From positions 11,190,918 to 11,254,917 of the forward strand of contig NC_051098.1 in assembly GCF_901709675.1 (NCBI RefSeq): a stretch of DNA of 64,000 nt. The letters are read 5' to 3'. Within the stretch, counting starts at the first letter, position 1; the number at the start of each line of letters is the position of its first letter. The DNA is from Syngnathus acus. Lineage: Eukaryota; Chordata; Actinopteri; Syngnathiformes; Syngnathidae. Shown here piece after piece: positions 11,191-36,172 of the stretch. Position numbers and translations under genes: made by a program. Under the pieces are notes generated by a model. It made no database searches and was not told where the DNA came from. It saw only the letters and a list, made by a program, of their open reading frames with translations.

Positions 11191-13831
11191 CCATTTTAAA
11201 GTATTTCTTTATTTATATATATATTTCATCTTAGTTTGGTTGATAATCTTTTAAACATTGTTGCACTTTAGTATTTTTGTACTCAACATAAATGAAAAAA
11301 AAAAAGGCAAAAAAAATCTAAGAAAAATATAGAGTGGAGCAGAGCCCCGACTTGCAAAGAAAGAAAAGGCTGATGAAGAGTACACGTACACTAGAGGGCG
11401 TCATCAAGGAGGCAAAACAGAAAGGGAGAATCAGTCTGATATGTGAAGCAGCTCTCCCCCACTTTGCCCGACTCATGTGCAGCACTTCCCATTCAATGGC
11501 ACTGAATCTTCCTGCAGCCCTAACTTTGATTTCACGAACGACTTGCATGTCTTTTATACCCCTCAGTGCTTTTACGGATCAGTGTTGGCTTGGTGCAGAG
11601 GTCAGCAGCACATTTCTGACATAGAACGAATCATGGCGAGTTGGAGGAATTGAAACGTTTTGGAAATGTTTATAGAATCTTCGCAGGAAGTTAGAGTGCA
11701 AACGGAAAGCACGAGCGCAGCTAGACACCAATGACTGCTGGTTTTTAAAAAAAACAAAACAACCAGGGCAGTCTGGTATTGTGCAATTGGGCCTTTTTAC
11801 TGCACCAGTTTTAGTTGGCATTAGAGAAGGGGGGAAATGTAACATTCAAACAAGAACATAGAATAAGGGGGAGATAATGTTTTTTTTTTGTTTGAAATAA
11901 ATGTTCTGCTGTGGTCCCTCAGGTTTAGTTTCCAACAGCAATGTTGTAAATTAAAGATGGGCTCATGAAACCTTACATTCACGTGCTTTGCACACCAAAT
12001 TTAGAATTCACATTTAAAGACAAAACCTTTTGTTGTTTCCTTTTGATCGTGTAGAGTCCAAGTGTATCAACAATTCCAAACCAAAATTTTAACTGTCCCA
12101 TCTGTCCAGCCATGAGACGTAAGATAATAAAAGATGGCTGAGGGATCACAGCAAATTTTAAGGGTTTATAAAATAAAAAAAGAAAAAGAGGGGGGGGGGG
12201 CAGGGTGTTGTCAGTCTTTATATTTATACATCTATGTTTTGGATGATATGTCAAGTTACTCCTTTTAGGTTTCTGTTTGTTATTTTTCCCCGAGTATCAA
12301 GTCTGTAGCACCCAAACCAACCCGGACAAAGCCTCGAACTTGACCCTGTATAGCCTGCCACAACTATCTCAAATAAAAACAGGCGCAACAGCAATACAAA
12401 TGGCATCAACAAAAGAAATACTTTAAAAAGCAACCAAAATTATTACTCTCCTCTTATTCAAGTGTCTCAATATAATATTAAAACAAATATGAACAATCGT
12501 TTTAAGACATAGAAAGAGCCCTGTCTCTCTTCTCTGTCCTCTTTTGGCAGGAAATTTCAAGATTCATAAAGCAAAAAAAGTAAACATTTTGATAACGTAA
12601 AAAAAAAAAAGATCAAAGAAAATGAAAGCCTCCCCAACATCTAAAAACAAATTTCAGAAATTGCAAAAGCATTCTATACATGGCATCGCTGTACAAGGAA
12701 AGGAGCAAAAATCTGGTAAAACTACCCACAATGCAATACACTGTCACAGACATGAGAGAGAAGGTAACAGCAGGTGGGAAAAATAAGGATGACATGAATT
12801 GGGGCTGTCCTAAAAGTAGTATGACATCATGAAAGGGAGGAGGAAGGAAAAGATCGTGTGACTCCAAAGTGCAGAATTCAGATTTTTCTCTCTTAATTAT
12901 TGTCATCTTTGCAAGAAAAATCTGGTTTTCTATAATAATGTCATCTTAATAAACATTATACTGGAAACCGTGATAACAACAGTAACAATATTGACCATTA
13001 TGTCTAACATGGACATTACTATTTGACAATAAAATATATATATATAAAAAAAAAAGTGTGGGTGGGTGGTTGAAAGCAAGAACAACCAAAAAAAAAAAAA
13101 AAAAAAAAAAAAGAGCTGGTTTAGTTTGTCCTCGTGAAAATGAAACTGAGCTCAGTCTTTGGGAGGGAGCAATGGAGGCCGACTCCAACCACCAATGCAG
13201 AAATTCTCGTCCAGTCTGAAAAGCTCTGCAGTCTGCGAGTGGGGGAGGGAGGCGCGATGGGACGAGGGGTCGGTTGCAGCTTCAAAAGTCCTTTCTTCTC
13301 CACGCCTCTCATTGAGCAAGTGTGCGCACGAATCATCAGACACACAATGTGAATACTTTGGATCTGTTGCAGCAGTGTGTCTATTCCTTTTGTGTCGTTG
13401 GAAGTCAAACCGGCTTCGGTGGCCACTGAGGCACAAAACGATATGCGCACCGAGGGTGCCGAGTGGGACAATCTTAGTCAAGAAGAACCCACTGGTAACA
13501 AATGATTGATGTTTGTGCAGGAGATGGTGGCACTTTGACCTTCTGAATGCTCCAACTGTCATCTTATGTTAACAACTCCCTCCCTCCCCCCTCCCTCTTT
13601 ACAAACAGATGGTGAGCAATGGAGAGATGGATGATGGCGGTTTGGCATGATGCAGCTCAACTCAAGTCAACACATGTCAGGATGCTTGACATAGACCACT
13701 GTACATGGGATACACTGCATCCTGGAGAGAAGACAATGGACACAAGGGGGGGGAAAAGTATAATGCAAATTTCCATGTGTTGCCAAATATCTGCATTGCA
13801 ACTGGCCTGATGAAAAGATTACATACCATTG
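11190..13831 (-). other. Probable sik3 3' UTR
   Basis: This runs 2.6 kb between the sik3 stop codon and a minus-strand AATAAA (TTTATT at 11208-11213 on +). It is AT-rich, has long homopolymers (for example poly-A at about 13090-13112) and no credible coding exon. Mammalian SIK3 also has a long 3' UTR. That the whole stretch belongs to the sik3 mRNA is inferred. Confidence 0.55.
11208..11213 (-). terminator. Candidate sik3 polyadenylation signal
   Basis: AATAAA on the minus strand, the last strong hexamer before the tmem25 upstream region. Other AATAAA-like hexamers occur within the presumed 3' UTR. Confidence 0.4.
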
Positions 13832-25830
<11,999 letters not shown>

Positions 25831-26701
25831 TAACACATGACCTCATCCACAAAAACGTATTGTGGTCGCCAGGGCAACAAAGAAGTGCGCATTATCGCTC
25901 TGGCGCCCATGATTCAGTGATCCATTACACAGCGCCGCGAGTAGACGTGTTCTGCAGATGGAATAATATGACAAATTCTTGTCTTTAAATTACGAGCAAC
26001 TCCTAATCACTGGAGAGATACTCAACATTTTCAATAAACACCATTATGTTCAAAGGCCTAGGCTGAATATTATGTAAATGAAATGCATGTAGGTAACATG
26101 ACATGACAAAGTAGAGGTGATTTCGATTGGGTCATGATTTTCGACCATGAAATGTTAAAATAATTATTGACGTCGGTTTTTGTAGCTTCAAGACTTTCTT
26201 GACAGATTTTCTGTTCAAAGGCAGGAACCTATAAACTATATTTATAGCATCAAAAGTTTTTTTTTTAATAGATGAGGGACATGTTCTCATATTAAACCCG
26301 TCTATTCTACTCTAAAATGTTGTAGACAGCCTCACCCCGTGGTAAAAAGAGGTACTACAAAAACGCTGGAGCAAGAGCCAAGGTAATCTAAGGTAAGCGT
26401 GTCGTGTCTGCGTAGTCATTTTAAGGCTAACCAATGCATTTCATATCCCAATTTGATGAATACACTCATGTTTGAGACTTAATCAGGAGAAAAAAAATAA
26501 ATCACAGAACATTATACAGCACAGCAAGTCGTGAAAAGGCCAGCCTGAACTTTGAATTTTCTGCTGATTAGAATTTGGATAGGTCTTTCCAGAGTTTTAA
26601 CGTACATTTATAAATGCAGTAACAAACTGTGTCGATTGATTGCAACATTTTTTCCACAATGTTGCTGGTTTTTAATAGTATGCTCTTTTTATATATTTTT
26701 C

Positions 26702-26702
<1 letters not shown>

Positions 26703-26774
<72 letters not shown>
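26703..26774. repeat. (CTAT)n microsatellite
   Basis: About 18 perfect CTAT units followed by a short TATATC tail. It lies in the sik3-sidt2 intergenic region. Confidence 0.97.
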
Positions 26775-27460
26775 ATCTATATATACAACATTGTACATAT
26801 AGTGTTTGAATGTATTCATCCGAATTTATTTGCCAGTCAAAATATAAAACTTTTTACTTTTAATCATATTTATTTTTTGACACCCATTACGTTATGTGTG
26901 TCATGTTTACTGTATTGCACTTATTACAGATTATATTTATTGCGCAATCGAGCCCTTTGTGTCCTGATGAGGGCGCTATTCATGAACAACATTTATCCCC
27001 TCACACATCACAAAGAGGCAAGGAGGATGGTTTTATGCCAAATCACCACTACAGAAACACTCAGATGAACCCACGGGGACGCCACACACCTGGACGCACC
27101 ACTCGGACTTAAAAAACTGCGAGCAGGCCTACTCGATCACTCAAACGACGTTCTCGGACTAAACTTCCAGATCCAAACATGGAGCTGCGGGCTAGCCAAT
27201 CTTGCTAAGAGTAGCAAAACAACATAGCCGCCTGTCAGGATTCGTCTGTTTTGCCGTGAGACTACAGTCTTGTTGCAGTGCTGCTGTCTCCGATCTTGTG
27301 ACTTCACACCGTCCTGTTGTTATTTTGGACCAAGACAGGGCATGACACAATTTTGACAGTCAACCTGTTTACTTCGAGTCATTCGAATGGGGCGGCGGAG
27401 TTGCACAGTTCGTTTCGCCATTTAATTCCTGAACGGGTGTCGTTCACTGCTTCAAGGAAA

Positions 27461-30400
27461 ATGTTAAGAGACAAAATGCTGTTGGGGAGTCACTGGAAGT
27501 CACGATATAAAAACACCTTTGGACCTGATGCAGGAGTCCTGCTGTGGTTGTGCGTGGTGGCCCTGTTGGCTTGCGGCAATGGTGCTCGAGGGGAGACAAA
27601 ATATGTCATTCAGAAAGAAGGCGAGTTTGATGTTATCTATAATGACACAGTTACGAGTGAAAATCTGACGATCTATACCTTCAATCACACCGTCTCCAGA
27701 ACTAAGGTAAGCGAGTCAGTTGTTTTTCCCATGTTAGTACATCGGTGATTTATTGGTCTTCATGTCCCAGACGGAAGGAGTTCGTGTATCCGTGGACGTA
27801 CTGTCGCAGAACCTCAAGAGTCCCATCCTGTTTGTGGTGCGACAGAAGCAAGCTGTGCTGTCCTTTCAGGTCCCCCTCATCCTCAGAGGCCTGTAAGTGA
27901 TGGACCACCCGTGCAGCAAGGGTGTCCCACAAAATATCTTTGCAATCACACAAACGTTACCAAAAACTAACTAGAAAATCTATATATATATATAAAAAAT
28001 AAAAAAATTAACAAACAAGTTAATGTTTAAATGAGAATTTATACAGGTGTCAAACTCAAGGCCCGGGGGCCAGATACGGCCCACCACATTTTATGTGGCC
28101 CGCCAAGACAAATGGTGCATCAAATTCGTGTGTCATTACTAGAATTGCAAATTGTCTTCACTTTTAATATCTTCTTTTTTTTTTTTAAATATTTGAGCAG
28201 TTTTTACTTGTCTGATTTGAAAACTAGTTATTTGTCAGTTTGTTTTGTAGCTTTTACTGTACATAATATGAGGTGCTCATACATTTATTTGGGTTGACAG
28301 TCATAATGGCCCTCCGAAAGAAGCTATGACTACAATGCGGCCTGCGGAAAAAACGACTTTGACACCCCTGGGATAGGCCATTTAAATAGCTGCAAAATCT
28401 TTAGCACGCTCAAATTCTTATCATGTTACATTTCGTAATGAACCTTTGCACTTTCACATCCTCAGACCCCAGATTACCGATCTCCTTGTCATGAGTCTGG
28501 GAAAGTTATTTACACATTTTGCAATTTTTGAGGGGAGTTATTGAAAGTTATTGAAAACACATGACCACTAAAGTCGCCTGACACTTAACAGCAGTCAAAA
28601 TCATGACAAAAACAAAGACAACAATTTCGTACCTTAACACTTGCGCTCTAAATAGTCGCTTGTAACCGCAAAATATTATCAGTCACTGTCAAGCGAGGAC
28701 TCGTCTGAGGTTTTGATACAAAGCAGTACAATCTGTGTGTATTTGTGTGCTCTCCAGGTATCAGAGGAAGTACCCATACAATCATTTGGGCCGCACATTA
28801 TGCCAACCTCCAACACGGGCCGCATCGGAGACCCAGTTCTTCTTTATAGATGTGTCGACGCTTTCCAGCCAGGGTACAAACTACCAGCTTAGGGTCAGCC
28901 GCGTTGAAAGCTTCATATTGCAGTAAGTGACAGCTTCAGTACACTACATTAAAAAAAACAAAAAAACATTCACAGTAGGGAATTTTTGTTTCTACCAAAC
29001 CTTAGTTTGTTTCCTGCTATCCTTTGATTGGTTGACAAGAATTGGTCATTTTCCTGTTAGAATGAACATTAAACTCAAATGGAATATAATAAAATTCAAT
29101 TAATTGACATTCTGTTGTGTAATTTCAGTGCTGTCTTAATTGAATTCATTTGCTAGTATAAATATTGTCCTAGTGTTCGGTGTCACACCATTTAATCTGT
29201 ACTGCTTGGCGGAAACATGGAATGATAACTAAACTGCAACGGATGCGTGTGACTGATTTTCACTTTGATTCCAGGACAGAAACGAAATTCAGTTTCACTG
29301 CATCCCCCTCCCAACCTCAGGTACGCACGGCAATTACCAGAAATGAGAACTAGTGAAAGAAGTGCAGCGTCAACAAAAGGATGTGGGAATATTTGATGTT
29401 ACACAATAACAGGAAGTCATGCTTGTTCAAACATGAGCTGACATTGTGCATCTAGCACGTAGTTTGCGCAGACATTGTGATGATTTGAGATGTCTGTACG
29501 TGCCAAATTCTAACTTAGTCTGTTGCCTAAATATTATTGAAGTAGAATTCATGAAGTCAATACCCAATAAATGCTTGACCTACTATTTGCGAATACAATG
29601 TTACAATATTAAAGATCCCCTCCCCTAATTGCTTATCTTCTCTCTCAGTACTTCAAGTATGTATTTCCTGAAGGGGTGGACACTGTGATTGTGAAGGTCA
29701 GCTCGGACATGAACTTCCCCTGCTCCGTTATGTCCATCCAAGACATTCAGGTAGACTTTCTCTTCTCGTGCTGTCAATAAGGACCTTAAATGGTTTGCAG
29801 TAACAATAGCGCAAAAATTATGTTTATCTTAAAGCGATAGTGATCTCTGATGGGTACGATTTGATTTGTTTACTTCACCCCCAGTTAGCTCTACTTGTGT
29901 AATCTCTCGAATCTGATTGATGTTTCTTGTTGTTTTTCTGTTGTTAGTGCCCCGTCTATGACCTCGACAACAATGTGGCCTTCATTGGAATGTATCAGAC
30001 TATGACGAAAAAAGGTGCCATCACAGTACAGGTAGGTAGTCCTTCAACTATGTCTGGAATTTTGAAAATTGGAAACTATTCGATGGGAATTGGCAAAAAA
30101 ACAACATGGGGTGAATTTATTATAAAATGTCTACACTATACAAAAAAACTCGGCAAACCTAGCGCTAGCATGTCTATTAATCATTGGTCCTCTGCCCCCC
30201 TTTTGCTATCCAGAGAAAAGATTTCCCCAGCAACAGTTTTTACGTGGTAGTTGTGGTAAAAACAGAAGACGAGGCCTGTGGGGGTCCACTGCGCTTCTAC
30301 CCGCTACGCCCCGATGAGCTGATCGACGCTGGTAACCGCAGCAAAACCCTTGACGTGGTGGTCTCCCTTGCTATAAAATGTAAGCTAATTTTATACAGAT

Positions 30401-33400
30401 TATTGTCAAAATGGCCAATATGTAACCACGATTAAAATGAGTCGGTGTCCACTTTGCAGCAGAGGTATATGTGTTGGGCATGCTACTATGTCTTGGAATT
30501 TTCCTCTCCTTCTACCTTGTCACTCTGCTGGTGGCCTGTGTGGCGAATAAACGGTAAGACTTGGACATCGTCTCCGAAAGAAAGGTCAGAGCACTTGACT
30601 AACAGGTTAATTTGCATTTGCTTGCCTCTTTGTTCTGGGCAGAGCCAGGAGGAGAGAGCTCTTTGAAAATATTGATGACACATCACCAGCTGAGACAGGT
30701 AACCCAGCTCTTAAAGGAACAGGGGTCATACGAGGGAGCGGGCTGTAGATATTAACTGGACGATCTGTTTTTTATTCTCTTTCCTGTCTGCTAACACGTC
30801 CTTCAGCTTCTCTGCTGGGGAAAAATGGAGATGGTATATAAACACACAGTTGCTCCTGTCTTTTTGTTTGTCATTAGATGCTGCATTTCGTGCATGTGTA
30901 TGTCTTTATAGTATTAATATGATTTCAAAGCATGTGTCGCTTTTGAGCTATGAATGAAATATCATTTTTTGTTTGATCCAGGAAAGCAGTTTTAGTTAGT
31001 GATGCTACTAGCATAAAAAACAATAGTTTACATACTGCACACTTAAAGAGTGAGCAAAATTTATCAGACGTACTGCATTGCTTGCTGCTTTTTTTTAACT
31101 TCAGGATGAAAACAACGTTTTTTTAAATCATTGCGTTGGTTACTACCACGTTTCTCATTTCTGTCTGAACATGTTCCGATGCTCGCTCATGTCTTGTACT
31201 TTCATCTGCTGAGTGTTTTTGATGAGGCGAAGTTGTGTTGCAATGCAAGGGATGAGGGATGGGGACTGAACCATGCCGCGAATAAATCCACAAATAATTA
31301 ACCCTACCTTAAAATAATCACTAATAGATGCCACAGCATTAGTTTTATATTGGGCAAGATGTTGGCCTGTATAATAGAAGCACCTCAACATAGTCAATTG
31401 GGACCGGAATTTCGCAGGATGTACTAGGTCTTTAAAAAATAGGCAAATAGGTTGTTGTTAATTGCAAAGAGAGCAGAGAAACACTGGAGTCTTACGATGA
31501 ACTTTTTTTTTTCTGTCTATAGGCAAGGTTACAGCTTCACCAAATGAATACGGCTCCCTCGGTGAGTTTTACCCTGCTTTTGTTTTTCAATTTTTCCCCT
31601 CTTGTGGTTCCTGAATTGATATGTCCATCCAACAGATAGCACAGTCAGTTCAGAAGCAGTCACAGAGAGCGCCCCCTCACTTGACAGTGCGGCTTCAGCT
31701 GACAACTACATGGGTACGGGATATATTCTTACACGTCATCACTGTCTTGTTTACCCAAACGTGCCCTCACGCTCCTTGTTCGAAGCTCTGCTCCCTCAAC
31801 GCATTCCTGTGCCTTTGTTCATCAGGAAGGGAGCCTTTTAAACGTCGACCAATCCTCACTCAACTGCACCACACAACCATCTGTATCGGTGATGCACTGC
31901 CACATAGCTGGCCCAGTCAGTTTTATGCCAAAGCGAATCACTGGAATGTCAATCAATGTTTTTTTTTTCGGAGACGCTGGTATTCTAATTGGACTAAACG
32001 GACATAAACAGTGGTGTGTGATTCGAGGTGTTGGCAATCAGCCTTTGTGTGTGGGAGATATTTTAAAATCTGTGACACAAATGGGAAGCCCCTTATCTTA
32101 AATCTTGAACCGATTACCGGTCCGACGATAGTCCATCATCTTAGTAAACAAAAAGTTATTTTCCATTAGAACGGACTGGTTGGAAAAGTGCCGGAAGAAG
32201 CAGACAAGAGTCATTGAGCTCTATAGAAGAAGATGACTATGACACACTGGATGACATCAACTCAGACAAAAATATTGTTCGCACCAAGGTAAGCCTTGTC
32301 TCAATTCGTGTTACCAAATTGAGAATTTTTATTAAAATGAAAAAACTGGGCATTTACAATGTCCCTGTGTCCTTTGTTGATTACAGAAGTATCTTTGTGT
32401 GTCTGACCTGTCGCGCAAAGACAAGAGGGTCCTCAGCAAGAAATATCAAATCTACTTCTGGTGAGAATATCTATTTTTTTCTATGATGCCAAAGTTGTGA
32501 CACCATAGTTGACAAAATGACCGTGCTCTCATCAGGAACATCGCCACCATCGCTGTGTTCTACGCTCTGCCTGTCATCCAGCTGGTCATCACATATCAAA
32601 CGGTACGCTAGCGGGAAATAAACAAATGAATGATTTATTACATGTTGACTCCAAATCTTTTTTTTTTTAATCAGGTTGTCAATGTCACGGGGAACCAGGA
32701 TATCTGCTATTACAATTTCATGTGCGCTCACCCTCTCGGAGCTCTCAGGTTCGTACCCGGCTCAAATGAGCTATTACTTGATTTCGGCATTTTACTCATC
32801 CGCTCCACCACTACGCAGTGCGTTCAACAACATCCTCAGCAACCTCGGCTACGTGATGCTGGGCCTCCTCTTTCTCCTCATCGTCCTCAAGAGAGACATT
32901 GTTCACAATCGAGCCCTGGCCTGTAATGAAGTCAATGCACTGGTAAGTTTGTGTGACTTCAACTGGATATACTGGACCGTACTGTGCTCGACAAATGTAT
33001 TAGGCTGCCTGTCCCCCAAAAAAAAAAAAAAAAGTCTGTCAATGCTGTCCTTTCATTTCAGGAATGTGGCATCCCAAAGCATTTTGGTCTCTTCTATGCC
33101 ATGGGCACCGCTCTCATGATGGAGGGCCTACTCAGCGCCTGCTACCATGTCTGCCCCAACTACACCAACTTCCAGTTTGGTAATGTGACACATTGGAACC
33201 ACACTGCCACCATCATTTTCTTCTTCTTCCCCTGCTACGATATATCGATGTATGAAGTACAGTTAATCTCAAAACGATTCATATCCTGGAAAAAGTTTGA
33301 CTTAGGAAATCACAATGTCCCATCACCGTTGAGCTATTTTTAGAACAGGCTACTCATGTGGTCCTTGGGGGCTACACCGCATTACTGACCCCTGCTCTAA

Positions 33401-35209
33401 CTATAGAATTGTACAAAATATTTTTCCTCAAAATTAGAATATTAATAGCAGTATTAAAAAAACTATAAGAATAGTGACTAATAATAATGCAGATGATTAT
33501 CATCTTTATTGGGGGGTCTGTCCACATCTTGTAAGTTCAACTTCACAACAGTAGGGGGAGCTCAGGAACAGATGCAACTTTTCTGAGTGGCAGCTAAACC
33601 CGCTTCTGTTGCACAGACTCACCAGCTCTGTGATGTTTTTGCAGACACGTCCTTTATGTATATGATCGCTGGCCTGTGTATGCTGAAGCTGTACCAGAAG
33701 AGACACCCCGACATCAACGCCAGCGCTTACACTGCCTACGCCTGCCTGGCCGCAGTCATCTTCTTCTCCGTGCTCGGAGTGGTACGTGCACACGAGCCTA
33801 CGACGGTTCTCGACACCCTGACAAGTTGGAACTCGGATATGTGCTGATGTTTACAGGTGTTCGGGAGAGGTAACACTGTGTTTTGGATCGTTTTCTCAAT
33901 CATCCATATCTTGGCCACACTTCTCCTCAGCACACAGCTCTACTACATGGGCAGATGGAGGCTCGGTAAGGCTTTATACCAAATTGATGATTATATTCAA
34001 GGGTTACAAAATTTGTCAGGTCATTCGTATAAAAGTGAGAGTAAATATTCTCAGATTTAATTTTTTTACAACTCAGAAAAGTTAGTGTGTAGATTACTTC
34101 AATAATAAATTATAATTATTTCATAAAAGAAAGTTCATTGCATAGGTAAACTTGTTTGATAATTTCATTAGATAAATGTAAAATGTATTTGTTGGACTCA
34201 ATTTGATATGTGAATGTTTTGTTTCAGATTCTGGCATTGTGCGCAGGATGGTTTATGTCGTCTACACAGATTGTATTCGACAGTGCACCGGGCCCACGTA
34301 CATTGTGAGTAATGTCTGCATGATAGTATGGTTAACATAATTTTTCAAAAAAAGGGGAGTAGGTGGGCTATTTTATAGTGTATTCCAATGATAAAATCTG
34401 AATTGAGTTCACTTATATGAAGATAAAATGTCATTCATCTGAGGTCTCTCAATTTATGCCTCGTGTTTTAAGGATCGCATGGTTCTGCTAGTAATGGGCA
34501 ACATAGTCAACTGGTCCCTGTGAGTAAACCACTGTCTAAGTGTGTGTGAGGTGCAATCCAAACAATGTAATTTAAGTGATGTTCCTTCTGCAGCGCTGCC
34601 TACGGCCTCATCGAGAGACCCAATGACTTTGCCTCCTACCTGCTGGCCATCGCAATCTGTAACCTTCTGCTCTACTTTGCCTTCTACATCATTATGAAGG
34701 TGATCATTTTTACACAAGATGTCTCGAGACTTACCTGCCATTGTTTGACCTGTTCCGTTTGTGTTAAAGCTGCGCAGCGGTGAGAGAATCCAGTGTCTGG
34801 CGCTGGTGTGTATTCTCTTCACGGCGGTGGTGTGGGGCTTTGCGCTCTATTTCTTCTTCCAGGGTCTTAGCACCTGGCAGGTTGGAGAATTTATTTACAT
34901 AGTCATCACACAACACACATCAGAAGTTTTTCATGATGAAGTGTCATTTGTTTTGAAACAGAAAACACCGGCAGAATCTCGTGAGCACAACCGCGACTGC
35001 ATCCTGCTGTCATTTTTCGACGATCACGACATTTGGCACTTCCTCTCTTCCATCGCCATGTTTGGCTCCTTCTTGGCAAGTCCCATCTTTTGTCTTACAT
35101 TATAGAAAGAATACACGGACGTTCGCTCACTCTGTTCCAACTTCAGGTTCTGCTCACTATGGACGATGACCTTGACACTGTCCAGAGAGACAAGATCTAC
35201 GTGTTTTAG
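27461..35209 (+). CDS. sidt2: SID1 transmembrane family member 2
   Basis: Lysosomal multi-pass membrane protein of the SID-1 family, implicated in nucleic acid transport into lysosomes. Exons: 27461-27706, 27771-27892, 28758-28922, 29275-29320, 29649-29750, 29948-30031, 30214-30379, 30460-30553, 30643-30698, 30807-30833, 31523-31561, 31636-31713, 32170-32288, 32387-32460, 32536-32602, 32675-32748, 32819-32942, 33062-33179, 33645-33781, 33857-33965, 34228-34304, 34473-34519, 34594-34699, 34770-34880, 34962-35075, 35147-35209 (854 aa). It has a signal peptide, a glycosylated extracytosolic domain, the first membrane helix ([19 protein letters not shown]), an acidic cytoplasmic loop ([13 protein letters not shown]) and then many helices. 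Conserved family motifs include [33 protein letters not shown] and the C-terminus [11 protein letters not shown]. Exons 9-12, including a 27-nt exon, encode the variable linker and may be alternatively spliced. Exon 25 uses a GC donor. A second in-frame ATG at 27476 is an alternative start. SIDT2 rather than SIDT1 rests on sequence match and linkage to sik3 and cep164. Confidence 0.96.
28044..28370. mobile_element. Short nonautonomous DNA transposon (hAT-like) in sidt2 intron 2
   Basis: The 327-bp element is bounded by inverted ends: CAGGTGTCAAACTC at 28044 and GACTTTGACACCCCTG ending at 28370 (reverse complement CAGGGGTGTCAAAGTC). The inside has GC-rich arms (AAGGCCCGGGGGCC, GTGGCCCGCC; GCGGCCTGCGG near the other end) and an AT-rich centre. 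No coding capacity. I could not see an 8-bp target duplication, so the exact ends may be off by a few bases. Confidence 0.75.
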
Positions 35210-35730
35210 ATTGGACACACCTGAAGCGCTCCTCATTTGCCTTATCGTCCTTTTTGGTCCGTCCACGTCCAAAAGCAGAGCCAGTAGCCTTTCCGGCCGT
35301 CACGGCCCCATCAGCTGCTCGGGGTAGGTGCAAGGTCGCCCCTCCCTCCAATCAACAGTTTATCGATGCTGAACATTTCTCTCATCTCGCTGCCATCAAT
35401 AATTGTATTGCTGATGTACTTGATGTTTACTGTCTACAATTGAGGTTTATATATATATATCCTATTTTGCTCAAACTACAGCCTGAATCTGTGATTATTT
35501 ATTGTTCACAATGTACTGAAACATGACTGAAAATGAATGTTTATATTTGTCAAATGTCATTTGCTAAATGTGTTTTTACAAATCCCAATGGCAGTGTTTT
35601 ATCGTGTGAGTCACAAAGAAACCAGCCAATGTAATTATATTGTCATGATAGTTTCAGATGCGATGCGGGAAGTTTTTTTTTTTTTTTTGCATTAAAAAAT
35701 CATGTCGGTTATGTTAATCAACGGTTATTG

Positions 35731-35736
35731 AATAAA
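35731..35736 (+). terminator. Candidate sidt2 polyadenylation signal
   Basis: AATAAA followed by a GT-rich stretch, 522 bp past the sidt2 stop. The gap 35210-36172 otherwise shows only 3' UTR-like AT-rich sequence, including a poly-T run near 35670. The convergent CEP164-like gene ends at 36173. Confidence 0.55.
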
Positions 35737-36172
35737 GGTTCCTTGTCATATAATCTTTCAGATTGTTTGTTGCAGGTGGGTGCCAAAAATATGAATAGTC
35801 ACTGAACAAACTCAGGACCTCAGTTAATATGAAGTGAATGCAACGCACATAAGACATTTGTGGTGTTAAAAAGACTGCAAAAAATCAAGAACCTTGTGAA
35901 ACGTGAAAATGTATCTATTTCAAAATTCCTCACACATTAAGAGAACTGAACCCTGAAATGAGCATGTACTCTATCATTGCTATTCAATTAGCGGCCCACA
36001 ACAATAATTGCGCAGTTGCAAAAAAAAAGAAAAAAAAAAAGACATTTTCCTACCATTAGATGCTCCTACAGAATCAATTACAAACGCGCGCGCACACATT
36101 AAAACCGATCTACTGAGAGCAGGTGTGGTGCTTCTGAACCTTCGGTCACAAAGCACAGAAGATCTGATGCTG

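Noticed and set aside
13121-13562. Overlapping ORFs of 70-136 codons on both strands
   Set aside because: They lie in the probable sik3 3' UTR, overlap each other in several frames, and have no splice sites or recognisable motifs.
28031-28297. An ORF in sidt2 intron 2
   Set aside because: It is contained in the short transposon and has no coding features.
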